Shown piece by piece: positions 1-11,800 of a stretch of DNA of 64,000 bases. The position numbers and the translations under genes were made by a program. The stretch covers positions 247,455,666 through 247,519,665 of the forward strand of contig OY856188.1 in NCBI GenBank assembly GCA_963693315.1. Reading direction: 5' to 3'. Below the pieces are notes generated by a model. It ran no database searches and was not told the origin of the DNA. It saw nothing but the letters and a program-made list of their open reading frames with translations. This stretch comes from Diogma glabrata. Lineage: Eukaryota > Arthropoda > Insecta > Diptera > Cylindrotomidae. The first letter of the stretch is position 1; every line of letters starts with the position of its first letter.

Positions 1-194
1 CTGTTATTGTGAGCAACATGTGCTCTAAGTTGTCGATGGTCGCAAATTGTTTGTTTGTTTTAATTTTTTGATAGTTTTTTTAAGGAATGAATAACTAAAC
101 AATAAATTCTATCATTTATTAAAATATGATGTAGATTGTAGACCAATATTTCATGATAGGATAAAGGAAAGGAAAATAAAATAAATTTTTAAAA

Positions 195-345
195 AATTTG
201 CACGAACATTACTAAAATTGGGATTCCAATAATCCAGCTAGTGGAATATTGCCGGATCATATGATACTCGGTCTTTCTCAATCATTAAAGTACAGATCTA
301 GAATTATATATAAGGAACATTCTATGATTAGGATTAAGTTATGGA
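195..345 (-). repeat. R1 (SINE-like head) fragment
   Basis: Read on the minus strand, this matches the 3' part of the R1 repeat seen at about 7.9, 31.8, 37.9 and 58.7 kb, including the shared block with CCACTAGCTGG. It is decayed and incomplete. I see no coding capacity. Confidence 0.5.
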
Positions 346-1229
346 TCTGTCAGAGTTAGAATCGATCATGGAACAATTATCTGTCAAGACACTTCTTCTT
401 CATGAAACGGAAAAGAAAATAATGCAGCCAAAATATTTGATTTGAGGAAAAGAGCAGGTTGCTAAAATAACTTGGTAGAAGTATTGATGAGCTGGTGTTT
501 TAAAAATTCATTGGAAGACACTCTTAATCATTTTATCGCAAAGCCAAGCTGGTCAAAATTAAATTTCTGTCTGAGAGCGAAATATTTAAACATGTTGGCA
601 TCGAACCCTTAGAAGCAAAAATAAAAGTCAGTTTTTTTAATGCGTCTTAATATCTGATATGGTATAGCTATAGACCATTTGTAGAATATCATTTGGTGTC
701 AACAAAACAGGTTGTAGGCTTTAGAACTACACTAGATGGCTCGACTTCTAATATGTATGATCATATCTCACAGAACTGAGATGGAACAAAAAGTCCAACA
801 AATATCGTTTCTCGCTTACAGCTATCACTTAGGTGCTGTTTAAGAAACAGAATTATATTTTTTAAACTAATCAAGCAAGACCACCAAGATAAAAAATTAA
901 CAATAATAGGTCGAACTGGTAGATAATATGGGTGAGAAGCTGTAGAGTTTAGGTTCAGAAAGTCAAGCAAAGTGGTATTTGAATAACTCAATAAAATCAA
1001 ATAATTCAAAAGAGAAAAGCATTGAAAAACAAGTTCAAAATAAATAAAACAAATAGTACAGTTTATTTTGACATTTATTTATGCTGGATATAAGACAACA
1101 CAAGGAAAATGAAAAATCGCTAAAACGATCATGAGAACAACCGAACAGTTGAAAAGTGAAAAAAAACATACTGGATTTTGAAAGATTCATGTAGAACATT
1201 TAATTTTGGTCATTCTCGGAAGGTTGTTT
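346..1229. other. unassigned AT-rich stretch
   Basis: No gene or repeat recognised. A short broken frame near 342-425 begins MDLSELESIMEQL and vaguely resembles a retroelement gag start, but stops interrupt it and I do not call it. Confidence 0.5.
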
Positions 1230-1960
1230 ACTAGACTGGTGTTTAAAAACTAAACTTCTTCAGACGCCCCCTTAAAAAAATCTTTGCGGTCAAAAAAACA
1301 TGAAGGTATACTTTTTTTTTAATTAAAAAGAACACGTGCCGCAAAATCATCGAAGTTGATAAAATCGTAGACTTTTTTAAATATCTCATAAAATATGCAG
1401 ATTTTAAAAGCACCATATATGAATTTTTGTAGGAAATTTAATTCTCTACAAAAAAGACTCAGGTCATTTTTTTCGTAAATCGTATAGTTCTCATGATATT
1501 TTGAAATTTTTGTGATTTGTAAATAACGTTAGTAATAAAAATGACGAAAAAGGACTAATTTTATTCTTATGATATAGAATAAAAAGAATAAAAAATAATC
1601 GCGATAAGAAAAATCAAAATTAATACTTTTTCGTCATTTGTTTTTACGAGTTTATAAGAATTTTAAGTTTTATTTCAAAATATCATGAGAACTACACCAT
1701 TTAGGAAAAAAATAACTTGGGCTTTTTTTGTAGAGAATTAAATTTCCTTTAAAAATGATTATGATATTGTTTTTAAATCTGCATCTTTTATGAGATATCT
1801 ACGATTTTATCAAAAAAACAGCTTCGATGATTTTGCGACACGTGTTCCTTTCATTTAAAAAATTACCCTTGCGGGTAATTTTTGCGACACATATTCCTTT
1901 CATTTAAAAAATTACCCTTGTGGCTTCTGAGAAAATTTTATTTTTAACGACCAGTCTACT
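1230..1960. mobile_element. fold-back element, ~730 bp
   Basis: The two halves are inverted copies of each other. Arms run from about 1230 to 1575 and back from about 1615 to 1960. The ends read ACTAGACTGG and, inverted, AGTAGACTGG. The inner arms share blocks such as GATTTTGCG.CACGTG and the block with TTCTCTACAAAAAA. A ~50-bp segment beginning GCGACACRTRTTCC is tandemly duplicated in the right arm (1837-1920). There is no ORF. I did not find a clear target-site duplication, so the exact ends are uncertain. The structure would fold into a long imperfect hairpin. Confidence 0.65.
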
Positions 1961-3806
1961 GTCTACTGTTTAAATGGAATCAAGCAGAATTAAATGTGCA
2001 GCAAATCGAAAAATAAAATGGTTTAATGGAAGTGCAAAAGTGTTAGAACAAAGTGATGAAAGTGCAAATATTATACTAACCAATCAAACAAGTACCAAAA
2101 CGTTTTTGAATCGTGTTTCTAAAATGTAACTCCCACAAAAAAAGGAATCTTAATCATATAACCTTTAACACATTCAATCATGAAAGCAAGAAAGCTGATC
2201 AAATACATATCATCTTAATAGATTCATCTAACCAATCAATGTCAATAATAAATTCATAACTATCCTAATATCATTGTGGCCAACTCAAAAACCCATAATT
2301 TAATATAAAATATTATGATGTAGAAGTTCAAATTAAATTTATTAAACTATAAACATTTTTTTTTCTTTTTTTTATTTCTTAAGATTTTTATCTTTGATTG
2401 ATTATAAAAATTCGTGAGAATTTATTATCTCTTAAAATATACAATTATGTACGAGAAAGCAATTTTTTTAGTTGTGTTTTGTTGCTTCTTTTTACGGAAC
2501 GGTTAACGGATTTCCTATATAAAAATTATTTTAAGGTTTTAATTGAATGGAAATAAAAAAGAGATTTATTAGCGGTGAAGCAAGAGAGTTTTACGGATCA
2601 TATGCTGGGCGGTGTGCTAAGATTATCTGCTAAATATTTTGTGATAAATTATACATAATTTCAGAGGGTAATTAAACGGTTCGTCCCGATTTTTATAACA
2701 AAAACTGCGAGATTTTGAAATTTAATTGTATCAGATTGATTACTTTCATTTAATTCAGAGCAATTATTAAATTTGATAAAAAATTTTGAGGTTAAAAGAA
2801 TTAACCATTGAAAATTTTGTGTGAGGTTTCTGATTTCTGATTTTAAAAAAAAGAAAATTGACCACCAATGTGTGGTTATATTTTAAAACCTAACAATTTT
2901 TAAAACTCTTTCAACGAAAACAATATAATAAAAAAAACTTTGACACGTAACCGTCATAATTTTATATCTTTCATTATATTACAATATGATGAAAACCAAA
3001 TAATATAAGCGTAACCGAACCAAACCAACGATCATAATTATTATTTATTTAAACCAATTACGTTTTTTTACTGCGGTTGAAATTGATCTTCAACGTTTAT
3101 GGATTATTATTTTGTATAATTTAGAATTATATATAATGAGATGAATTGTTTAATTGACCATAACATTACATTTATTTCAATTTGTGGCTTCTTGAATGAA
3201 AAAAAAAATAATAAAATAAATCAATTTTCATATTTGAATGATTTTAGTGGTTTGTAATGCTTCTGATACCTAAAAATGAAATTGCCTGATTCAAACTTAT
3301 ATATAGACTATCGCAGAACTATGCAATGAACATGTTCCATGCAATTTTCAATGCAAACACGCTGCAGTGAAGTACTGACAGTAATTTTGGCAATGGAAAA
3401 TATTACAAACAAGTTCACAATTATTGCCGTCATTGTAAACTAAAATTTTGAGGTTATGTTGTTGTGTGTTTAATAAAATAACCTCTCCAATTTGCCACTT
3501 CAGCAGTTGTGTGCCGGTGCTAAAATAAAAATAAATAAACATGGAACGTCGATCAACTGTCTTTTAAAAATAAATACGCACGAGGTGCGACATAGGCTAA
3601 TGACAGCATGAAAATATATGTAAAAAAGTAGGCACAAGGCGATCAACAACAACAAGATAACAGAGTCTTATTCATTTCTAAAGTTCCTCATGCTATTTAT
3701 TACATTGGAGTCAAAAACACGCTTATTCAATTTAGAGGTAGCCATTTATGTCCCATGCTCAACAGGCACCGCCATCCGACCTCTCCCTCGCCGGTGAAAT
3801 AAGATT
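1961..3806. other. AT-rich intergenic DNA
   Basis: About 1.8 kb of very AT-rich sequence with frequent stops in all frames. I see no gene, RNA or repeat structure. Confidence 0.5.
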
Positions 3807-4105
3807 TTAATTAATTGCAAATCTTTTGTGCATCTCTTGATTGCCGCCCAGGCTGTGCCGCCGCTCGAAATGATGCAACTGAGCCTTGGCATTCCCAGGA
3901 AGCACTATCAGTAAATTTCTAGTTGAATTTTCGCAATCAAAATAAGCAGCAGTGGCATATACCGATTTTTTGTTGAAAAGAAAGTTCTGCAAGGCACATA
4001 TGGCAAGCACCATTTTTGTCATCCTATCGGGATGTATCTCCGTAAACCTCAGTAGAGCGCGAAATGTGTCTGCACAAATTGAAGCTGCGATTTCGATGAA
4101 CCATC
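3807..4105 (-). pseudogene. PIF/Harbinger transposase C-terminal remnant
   Basis: The minus strand has an open frame from about 4105 down to a stop at 3807. It reads through FRALLRFTEIHPDRMTKM and then VLAICALQNFL. This order, a DDE-domain tail followed by 'ALxNFL', is typical of the end of PIF/Harbinger (HARBI1-like) transposases, where the segment reads 'ALHNFL'. Only the last ~100 residues remain. The upstream DDE core is missing and the next ~300 bases do not look like transposase. The segment is GC-richer than its surroundings. The assignment rests on motif recall; a protein profile search would settle it. Confidence 0.55.
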
Positions 4106-4108
4106 CAC

Positions 4109-4390
4109 ATGTTCGTCTTCATTATCGCCATCTTTGCAGTTTCGGTTTCTTATTGCGATGTAGACAACGTCTTGAGCGACACGAATGGCACTTCGAACAG
4201 TTTGTCAAACCCATCACAAGGTACAGCAAATGCAGAGAAACGTCGGCACATCGAAAACATTCCACAACGGACAATGATGAAAAACCAAATGAACGAGGAA
4301 CGTAATAATGGACGTAATAATGAAACTCCAACCTTTTCGTATCGGTGCTGGGAGAGCTTTTGCGGTCCATGTTTCAGAGATTGGGGGTAA
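4109..4390 (+). CDS. hypothetical small secreted peptide (93 aa)
   Basis: Not a family I recognise. The 93-aa frame opens with MFVFIIAIFAVSVSYC, a hydrophobic stretch with the size and cleavage pattern of a signal peptide. It continues with an Asn/Ser-rich acidic segment (about residues 17-42), a basic KRR site (about 44-46), an Asn-rich linker, and a three-cysteine tail, YRCWESFCGPCFRDWG, that ends in Gly before the stop. This is the layout of an insect peptide precursor, and a terminal Gly can be an amidation donor. Against it: three tail cysteines is an odd number, the frame starts right beside a transposase remnant, an AATAAA at about 4556 falls inside repeat E, and a chance ORF is possible. 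Confidence 0.3.
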   Translation: MFVFIIAIFAVSVSYCDVDNVLSDTNGTSNSLSNPSQGTANAEKRRHIENIPQRTMMKNQMNEERNNGRNNETPTFSYRCWESFCGPCFRDWG

Positions 4391-5300
4391 AATGGAGAAT
4401 ACTATACCATTTCTGGCTCTACCTTCAAAAATGGAGATTTGAACGACTGTGTTGAAGTATGAACCCCAATGTACGAGCAAGCCAACGTCGTACGAAATCG
4501 ACGTAATAGTCAAATATTTCTGATTGTACTTAAATATATAATTTAAATTGAATTTAATAAAATATGGAGGGGTTGAAATCTCACAGCTCTGAGATATCAA
4601 GACTTCGGTCTGGGTTAAGGGTTTTGATATAGTTTTCGGCAAACAACTTTTGGGCAGCGATGTATATCGAACATAACTCTTTGTTAAAGTACAAGTATTT
4701 TTTATCTCTGTTTAAAATTTATTGCAAAACTAATACGAAACATCAATACGTTGTCGGAAAATTCTAACAGGTCATATATTAACATAGTTTAGTGAAAAGA
4801 TGATACACTCAGCAAACTACTCAAAAACCTCTCCATTTATCATTTCGAGAAAATGTTACAAAATCACAAATTCATATTTCTTTCAAAATTCCAAAAATAT
4901 TGTAAAAATTAATTAAAATCAAACTTTTTTCATAATTCCAAAAATATTCCAAAAATTAGAATAAAATCAAATATTTAAACAATTTCTAAATTCCAATAAT
5001 ATTTATTCTTAAAAATTCAAACTTTTTAAAACTTCTAAAAATATTGCAAAAATCATTACAAAATCAAAACTTGAAACTTTTTTCAAAATTCCAAAAAATA
5101 TAATAAAATCAAAAATTTAAAATTTTCCAAAATTCTAAAAATTTTGCAAAAATTATTACAAAATCTAAAATACAAACTTTTTTCAAAATTCCAAAAATAT
5201 TTCAAAAACTATAATTCAAACAATTCAAAAATGTCCATGTCCAAACAGCAACATTTTTTTTTTCCAAAAAAATGGCCAAAAAATAAATGAAATCATTTTT

Positions 5301-5610
5301 TGACACACTTGACATTTTTGACAAACTTATAATGCCATAATTTTCTATAATAATAATAAAATTTCATGCCATACAAATTATTAATTTTATTTTTTTCCAA
5401 AAAATTGGGTAAAAAAATAAATAAAATCTTTATTTTGACACGCTTGACAACATTTTTTTGACAAACTTATAATGCCATAATCCTCAATAATAATAATAAA
5501 ATTTCATTTCAAACAAATAATTAGTTTAATTTTTCCAAAAAATTGGGTAAAAATAAATAAAAATCTTTCTTTTGACACACTTGACAACATTTTTTTGATA
5601 ACCTCATAAT
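5301..5610 (+). repeat. ~136-bp tandem repeat inside E
   Basis: Units start at 5301, 5436 and 5573. Each contains TGACACACTTGACA, GACAAACTTATAATGCCATA and an (AAT)n run. The same unit recurs in the E copies at about 57.6-58.0 and 62.0-62.4 kb. Confidence 0.75.
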
Positions 5611-6225
5611 TTTTTTTTTTTTTTTTTTTTAATAAGAAGTGTTGTGTAGTAGGAATTACAAAATGTGTCATAACAACACATAGATACCTTTTAAGACGTA
5701 GGTCCCACAACAACACGCGTCTTGAGGTATAGGTGGACGCTTTTTTTAAATCTTTGTGGATTGAAAGCACTCGAGACTATTGATTCGGGCAAAGCATTCC
5801 ATGTGTACGATGTACGCACAAAGAAATCTCTTTGCATTCTATTACTATGACAGTGAGTAATCTCGACAGTTCGACCGCCCGCACACACCGATTGACGAGT
5901 AAAACGGGGAAAAACATATGTCTGAGGCATTATGGACCTGATTTCATGCGAGCACTGCTGGTGACGATATTTATAAAAAACAACGAGATCAGCAACAGTG
6001 CGACGATGTTGCAGGGAATCAAGACCTAATGTTAAATCTCGATCACCAACAATTCGTATAGCTCGCTTTTGAACAGAGTCCAAAAGAGCCAGGATAGTAA
6101 CAGATGCAGCGCCCCAAACTTGACAACAATACTCCATACAGGGACGAATATAGGACTTATAAATGTGGAGTAATTGATGCGAAGTAAAATATTTTTTACA
6201 TCTATTGAGGAGTGCAATAATCTAG
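5611..6225 (-). mobile_element. LINE-B, 5'-truncated copy in E
   Basis: A non-LTR retrotransposon 3' end in reverse orientation. The poly(A) appears as about 20 T at 5611-5630, preceded in sense by a conserved tail with ACACAACACTTCTTATT. The frame 5691-6137 (minus), extending upstream through YKSYIRPC, is the C-terminal domain of a CR1/Jockey-like ORF2: LLDSVQKRAIRIVG, GLDSLQHRRTVADL and WNALPESI. The E copy at 57.6 kb has a matching empty site, which supports insertion into E by target-primed reverse transcription with 5' truncation. The fragment starts after the reverse transcriptase active site and is inactive. Confidence 0.8.
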
Positions 6226-6665
6226 ATTTTGGTCTCACATACCAATCCCGACCATCAAAATATCTCCAGATTCAATGTTCCTGCTCGTAATCGCTTAAAA
6301 TGAAAGTTATATGCAAATAAATATATATGCAAATTTCCTTGTTTTGACACACTTGACGATTTTTTTGACACACTTTTGGTACAGTTATCGAACACATCGT
6401 CCTTTCGGCTCTTCCCATTGAGTATAACTATTTTTAGAAAAAAAAAATTTGAAATTCGTCCAGCGGTTTTCTAAATTTCGTAGGTTGTGACGGACGGCCG
6501 GACGGCCGGCCGACAGACAGGCATACATTTTTTTTTGCTTTTTTAGAATCAGTAGGTCCTAAAACGTCGATAAATGCCAAAAAAAATATGGGGGTAAGAA
6601 TTTCACTTTGAGCTCATGAATGTAATACTTAGGTCTTTCAGACCGCAGTAATTTATTGAATTATG

Positions 6666-7787
6666 TTTTTAAATTTGAAAAAAAAAATACAAAGACTTTA
6701 TACGACTTGAATAAAAATAAAATTTAATATATACCTTCAACTTTACAAGTACTCGCCTTTCAATTCTTTATAGATCGTGTCGCATGTTTGCTCAATTATA
6801 TGCTGAATGAACGCTTTGGACATTTGAAAAGGTACAGGAATCACCGTTTGCTAGAAAATGGAGGGTCACTGCCAATCATTCGATAGCAGCAATTGCATTT
6901 CGGAAATGCATGTCTTTCTTTGTGACGAGCAGACGAACCAATCAGAGTAAAAAGTTAAAATTGTTTTCATTCATTCAAAAGAAGTAGTTGAATTGTTGAA
7001 GATTCGTTGCTCATTGCAGCCATTGTTCATTGTACAATTCTGCAATCGTGTGAAGGAGGTTCTAAAATTTTTGGTAAGAATTGAATTATTTATTAAGAAC
7101 AATGTTAAACCTTTGCAATGGCTTAATTTTTCACTGAAACAACTCATTTTCATGGATAATTTTGTTTTGGTGGGATAACGTCAATTTATTAGTCTAATCA
7201 AACAAGGGTAGACTGCAATCTTCCTACTCAATTTTTACTGCGGGCCCATTAATTTTGCAATATTAATTTTAAAATAATCTTTGCCATTCTGCTTTTTTGT
7301 CTCATCTATTCTCTATTGAAAACCTTTATTTTAAATTTACCAAATCCGTACCGACTTGCAATATTGAAGGAATACTTTGGAAATTCTTACTCATTAGATG
7401 TTCCTCTATTTGTGAATCAAACTGATTTGATCTTTACTTTTGGTTGCTTTTTAACAACTTTTGGGGGCAATTGTTATTGTCAAAACATTTATGTCGCACT
7501 AAAAATTTCCGTACCCAGTTTAACTATGTTTTAAATTAATTCGTTATACGGGAGACCTGTTCCTTCACTTTGTCCAATGATTCCCCAAATATTTTCAGTT
7601 TACTACATTAGGATACAAATCGCCGAGAAATGACTAAATAATGTAACCGCAAATTAATAAATAAACCGCAATAACTTCACAAAAAATCGATTACGAAATG
7701 TTTATTGTTGCTGGTTTTTCCGACTCGGGAAAAAATGGTAAGCAGCAATGAGAAGTGAGAGTGAAATGTAAATATTTAAGTTTAATT
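6666..7787. other. unassigned AT-rich stretch
   Basis: About 1.1 kb between repeat E and the U2-bearing arm. No gene, RNA or known repeat is recognisable. Short ORFs here show no family features. Confidence 0.5.
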
Positions 7788-7860
7788 GTTCCTGATTCAC
7801 GATCTAAAGGACGTTATGTTATGACGCAAAAAATTTAAGGTTGATATTCCGTTTTATTTT

Positions 7861-8110
7861 AGAGGCGGATGAATTCTATTAACGGTAGCATCCTCAATCT
7901 TAGCTATGGAATATTCCTTGAAGATAGCACGGCTCAAAAGAAATAGTCTTTACAAAATTCTTGTGTGAGCAGACTTAATTACCACAAAAGAAAGTGTGCC
8001 ACATGATCAAAGAATATGCCACTAACCAATTATTGGAAACCCCATTCCATCACCATTCTTTTAAAAATTTGTGCAATAGTTAAAAGAACGTGGTGTGTTC
8101 ATGAGTTTCA
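7861..8110 (+). repeat. R1 repeat (in U2 arm)
   Basis: A copy of the ~220-250 bp R1 family, starting near GGCGGATGAATTCTATT and followed by ACGGTAGCATCCTCAATCTT. It closely matches the minus-strand copy at about 37795-37990 in the other U2 arm. It is less similar to the copies at 31.8 and 58.7 kb. No coding capacity. Confidence 0.75.
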
Positions 8111-8137
8111 AAACTCGTTAACTAAATATTAATTTAT

Positions 8138-8325
8138 TGGGCCGATCCTGGCGGTACTGCAATACCAGGCCAACCCGCGACAGAGGTGGAGCAAGCCCCT
8201 AGCACTCCGTCAAATTCCAAAAATCAGTTTAACATTTGTGGTCTCTCTATGAGAGATCTATCAGATGTTAAGCTGATAAGAACAGATACTACACTTTGAT
8301 CTTAGCCTTTAGGCCGAGAAGCGAT
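8138..8325 (-). ncRNA. U2: U2 snRNA gene, copy 1
   Basis: Spliceosomal U2 snRNA, which pairs with the intron branch site and with U6 in the spliceosome. The gene starts ATCGCTTCTCGGCC, followed by the stem-loop I hairpin and the branch-site pairing element GTAGTA (about nt 33-38). Stem-loop II, the Sm-type site ATTTTTGG near nt 100, and the 3' stem-loop with GGTATTGCAGTACC follow. The length, 188 nt, suits the family. By eye it is identical over 188 nt to the plus-strand copy at 37545. About 220 bp upstream is strongly conserved between copies while the 3' flank is not, which suggests a working or recently homogenised gene. A young pseudogene cannot be excluded. Confidence 0.93.
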
Positions 8326-8368
8326 AACTAAACCACTGAATTTTACTGACCATATACATCCCAATCGG

Positions 8369-8387
8369 ATACACCTCTAGTGAATTG
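8369..8387 (-). promoter_or_regulatory. PSE-like element of U2 copy 1
   Basis: In sense orientation CAATTCACTAGAGGTGTAT lies at about -62 to -44 of the U2 start. That is where the insect snRNA proximal sequence element (PSEA) sits. It is identical in the other U2 copy. The assignment rests on position and conservation; the match to the Drosophila consensus is only partial (AATTC core). Confidence 0.5.
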
Positions 8388-9794
8388 TAAAAAAATTACA
8401 ACAAAAATAAATATTAAAAAAAAACGAAAAAAATTCTCCCTACCTTAATTTATCGAGGGTAATTTTAAAAGCAGGTACGCATGTTATGATTTTATGAAAA
8501 AAAGATATTATTTTTTGAGGTGTTAAAGTCATACCATTTACGATCGTTATATAATTTTGATCGATATACAGAACATAAAAAATTATAATAACTTCATTAC
8601 AGAGGCGTCAATTGGGTAGGGCTGGGGGGGGCATTGGCCCCCCCAAGGATCTGATACTATCAATACATCGATTCAATAAAACCATCCAATCGTTTACACT
8701 ATTTAAAAATTATACACTATAAAAATTTCAATGCACTGTTATTTTGTAAATTCGTCTAATTTTTAGAAGATTTACTTAGCTAATATACCAATTTTATCGC
8801 ATACTATTAATTGAAATATATCTGATAATATAATTATTACGTTACATATTATTTTGGCCCGACTAAAGTAAGGTTCACCACAATATTCAAACCGTTATCG
8901 TTCTTTGTATAGACTAGAGCGGAAAGGCGGTTGTATTGCATCTAATCTTCTGATGAAATCAGTTTTATTTACAGAACACGATCGTTCTTCCAAAAACGCC
9001 GTGGGTGCGTATTTTGACAAAATTCTATCGTACGATAGTGTTTTGTTTATAAGATATTCGTGTCTAAGCCAGAGGAAACAAAATATTTCATTAGTATAGG
9101 GTTCCTCGACAGTTCATAGTGCAGTATTTAACATTCAAATTTCAATTGTTATTGGTCATTGGTAATTTATATAAACTTAAAAGCAAGTACATGCAGGAGA
9201 ACACAACCTAATTATATCCCACTTATTTGGAGAACCCTGACTGTTTGGCCCTGTTTTTTTATCTATAAACAAACTTTACAAGCCTTTTTTAAAAACAATA
9301 AATTAAAAACATTTCTAATTGTAAAATCCTATAACATATCGGTTTTCTTGATAGTTGTGCTAATTTTTATAAAATGAATGAAAATAATTACGAGAGTAAT
9401 TTAAATTTTTTGTGTTATTTCCAGTGATTTTATAATAGTGAATGTTTTATAATGGACAAGCAATATTTTCTAAAGACACGAACAAATATTTAAGTTATGT
9501 AAATATTTTCAAAGTATGTTATGAAAACTTGCTGACAAATTCTTTTCGCTATATGGACCTTAAATTTTTATTCATAAAATAGCAAAAATTATATGTTTGG
9601 TTGGTTATAATAAAATCCAAAACGTATCCTAAACGTCAATCTTTGTTCATTTTTTTATACAGTCACAGGGAGGGGGAAACTGTTATTTTTTTGTGGTAGG
9701 TTTTTCTTATAGATTTAAAAGAAGCTTGCAATAATTGTACAATTTTGAATCAAATGAAAAATTTACGCACGTTTATGGGTAGTAAACTGACCAG

Positions 9795-9885
9795 ACGTCC
9801 CACGCTGCGTGGAAATGTCCCACATTTGATGGCGTTGTCCCACGGAGAAATTTGTCCCACGAAGCGTACCACGAAACAAATATTT
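9795..9885. repeat. cluster of GTCCCAC motifs in hAT-1
   Basis: GTCCCAC occurs four times within about 90 bp (near 9799, 9817, 9838 and 9859), spaced about 20 bp, in otherwise AT-rich filler. It resembles clustered transposase-binding motifs or the end of another nested element, but I found no partner end. Confidence 0.4.
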
Positions 9886-11056
9886 CCACCACATTTGCCC
9901 GTATTATCGAAATAATCAAATAAGCCTTATATCTACCTACGTACAGTTTGCGCAATATCTTAGTCAAAGCAATGGCTTCACTGTTTTTTCTTGCAATTTG
10001 TATAATGTTATGTATATGTTTGTCATCTATATTGAGAGAACAAACTAGTGCAATATTTTTTTTACTAAATAGTGTTTTAACTATAATTTTCTTAGAAATA
10101 CTAAACTCAGTTTTTTTCACTTCAATAATTTACATTTTGTTTTGCGAATATCTTTTGATGTTTAACAGATCTATCTCAACGAAAAGTTTTCTTTGTTTAT
10201 AGAAACATTTCCCCGGTGTATATACGAGAGATCGAAAGTATATTATGAAAAATAAAACACAAAATATTTTACTTAAAAAGTCGCAGTTTTCCTTATAAAT
10301 TCATAAACATTTAAATTTTCAAACCAGAGTTTTACTTTATTCGAGCACTCATTTTAATCCTTTGAAATAATATTCAAAAATTAAAATGTAAAAAAAAAAT
10401 GATTTTACTCCTTTGGAGCAGATTACATTTTCCTGTTCTTTTATTCGATTTATGAATAGTCCCTCTACGTCATCCTTTATATTCATTTTTCTAACAATAC
10501 ATGAATAATTGAACGAATCATTCAAAGCATTTTACGTTGGAAAGCATCAAATTTGAAGCAAAAATAAAAGTTTTGAGTATTTGAAAGAAAATATTTATTT
10601 CAATTTAGTAGCAAGAATGATATTTTATTATTTTCACTCCTGTATGTTTGAGTGTTATATTTTTTTTAAGCTACACACTCTGAAAGAACAAAGTAAAGGA
10701 GTGATACAAGTAGCGTTTCAAACTCTGTTTAAAACATACTTTATCTAGGTAGCTCAAAAGTAAAATTATTATTTTCTAATTTCTAATTTTTTTTTCTCAA
10801 TAAAGAACAAACAAAGTAGAGAGCATAAAAACTTGATAAATGGTATATATTTGCAAAAGATAGAACGAGAGGTATACTGTATACCTCTTATACTTACAGA
10901 ATACAGAAAAGATATTAATTATTTAGTAAAATTAAAATAAATTGTTTCAATTGTTTTGCAGTCTTTACTTGTGTAACAAAAGTTTTAAGCTACTATAAAA
11001 GGTAAATTTTTACTAATTTTTAAAATTATATTTAAAAAGTTCTCGTGCAAATCAAG

Positions 11057-11800
11057 ATGGATAGAAAACGTTTACGTAAATTCTCATACGATATTGAATT
11101 GGACTATCCTTTTATAAAAAAATCAAAATATAACGACGCAAAGGTTTATTGTATTACCAGTCGGAGTGAATTTGCAAACTCACAGTGGACATTATGAATT
11201 AAAAGACATATACATACAGATAAACATAAAAAAGCGTTGCTATAAGCCGTCAGCTCCAGTAGCTTGAACAAATTTTGTTGTTATTTTGTTTTCTTGTTGT
11301 TATTTAACATTGACAAAAAGTTAGTTGCAATTTGCGCTGATAACTCGAATGCCAATTTTAGTGGTGTCACGTCAAGAAGTGAAAATTTAAAAGCAAGCTA
11401 AGCTCGAATTTGAACCAGAATGTATTGGGTATTGGATTCGCAGCCCATATTCTAAATAATGCAATTAGAAGTGCTGCTGATTTAAATGGCAGGGTTAAAA
11501 AAAATTGGATATTTTACTGTCTTTACTGGAGACGTTGAAGGAGTTCTGCGGCAAAAATAGTGTCGAACATAACCAACTTATTGGATACAGTGAAACTAGC
11601 TGGCTGGCGGTAATGCCAAACTACTTTCTTGATGCTTAAACAATGCAGAGATGATACTAAATTTAAAATTATTTTTAACAAATGAAGGGATTTTGCAGAA
11701 CTTTGCGGCATTCGCTTCGATGAAACAACAATAGAAGTTAAAGATCTAGCATAGTAACCAAGGTAGCTCAAAAGCATTTTAGTTTCATTTCTAAGACCAT
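11057..11800 (+). pseudogene. hAT transposase remnant (BED-like finger, DUF4371 type)
   Basis: From the ATG at 11057 the frame reads MDRKRLRKFSYDIELDYPF, then a broken BED-type finger: VYCITSRSEF (the second Cys is lost), a TGA, then IKRHIHTDKHKKAL with the paired His. Farther on, in shifted frames, come FAAHILNNAIRSAADL (about 11420-11490) and TLKEFCGKNSVEHNQLIGYS (about 11529-11590). These match the middle of DUF4371/ZMYM1-like hAT transposases. The catalytic core between them is deleted and several frameshifts and stops are present. It lies inside hAT-1 and explains that element's origin. Inactive. Confidence 0.75.

Larger units (their letters stand above)
4550..6665 (+). repeat. composite repeat E, copy 1 (interrupted by LINE-B)
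   Basis: A mosaic repeat whose whole order recurs inverted at 57178-58665. In order it has a head (about 4555-4770), an array of ~57-bp AT-rich minisatellite units (about 4850-5240), an array of ~136-bp units each starting near TGACACACTTGACA (starts at 5301, 5436 and 5573), a spacer, a GC-rich tract built on CGGCCGGACGGCCGG (about 6488-6525), and an end near GGTCTTTCAGACCGCAGTAA. LINE-B is inserted at about 5611-6225; the 57-kb copy lacks it. E encodes nothing recognisable. It may be a large non-autonomous DNA element. Confidence 0.7.

Noticed and set aside
342..425. Short gag-like frame starting MDLSELESIMEQL
   Set aside because: Too short, with immediate stops and no downstream retroelement domains.
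3952..4305. 117-aa plus-strand frame overlapping the Harbinger remnant
   Set aside because: It lies mostly opposite the transposase-coding strand and has no recognisable domain or signal.
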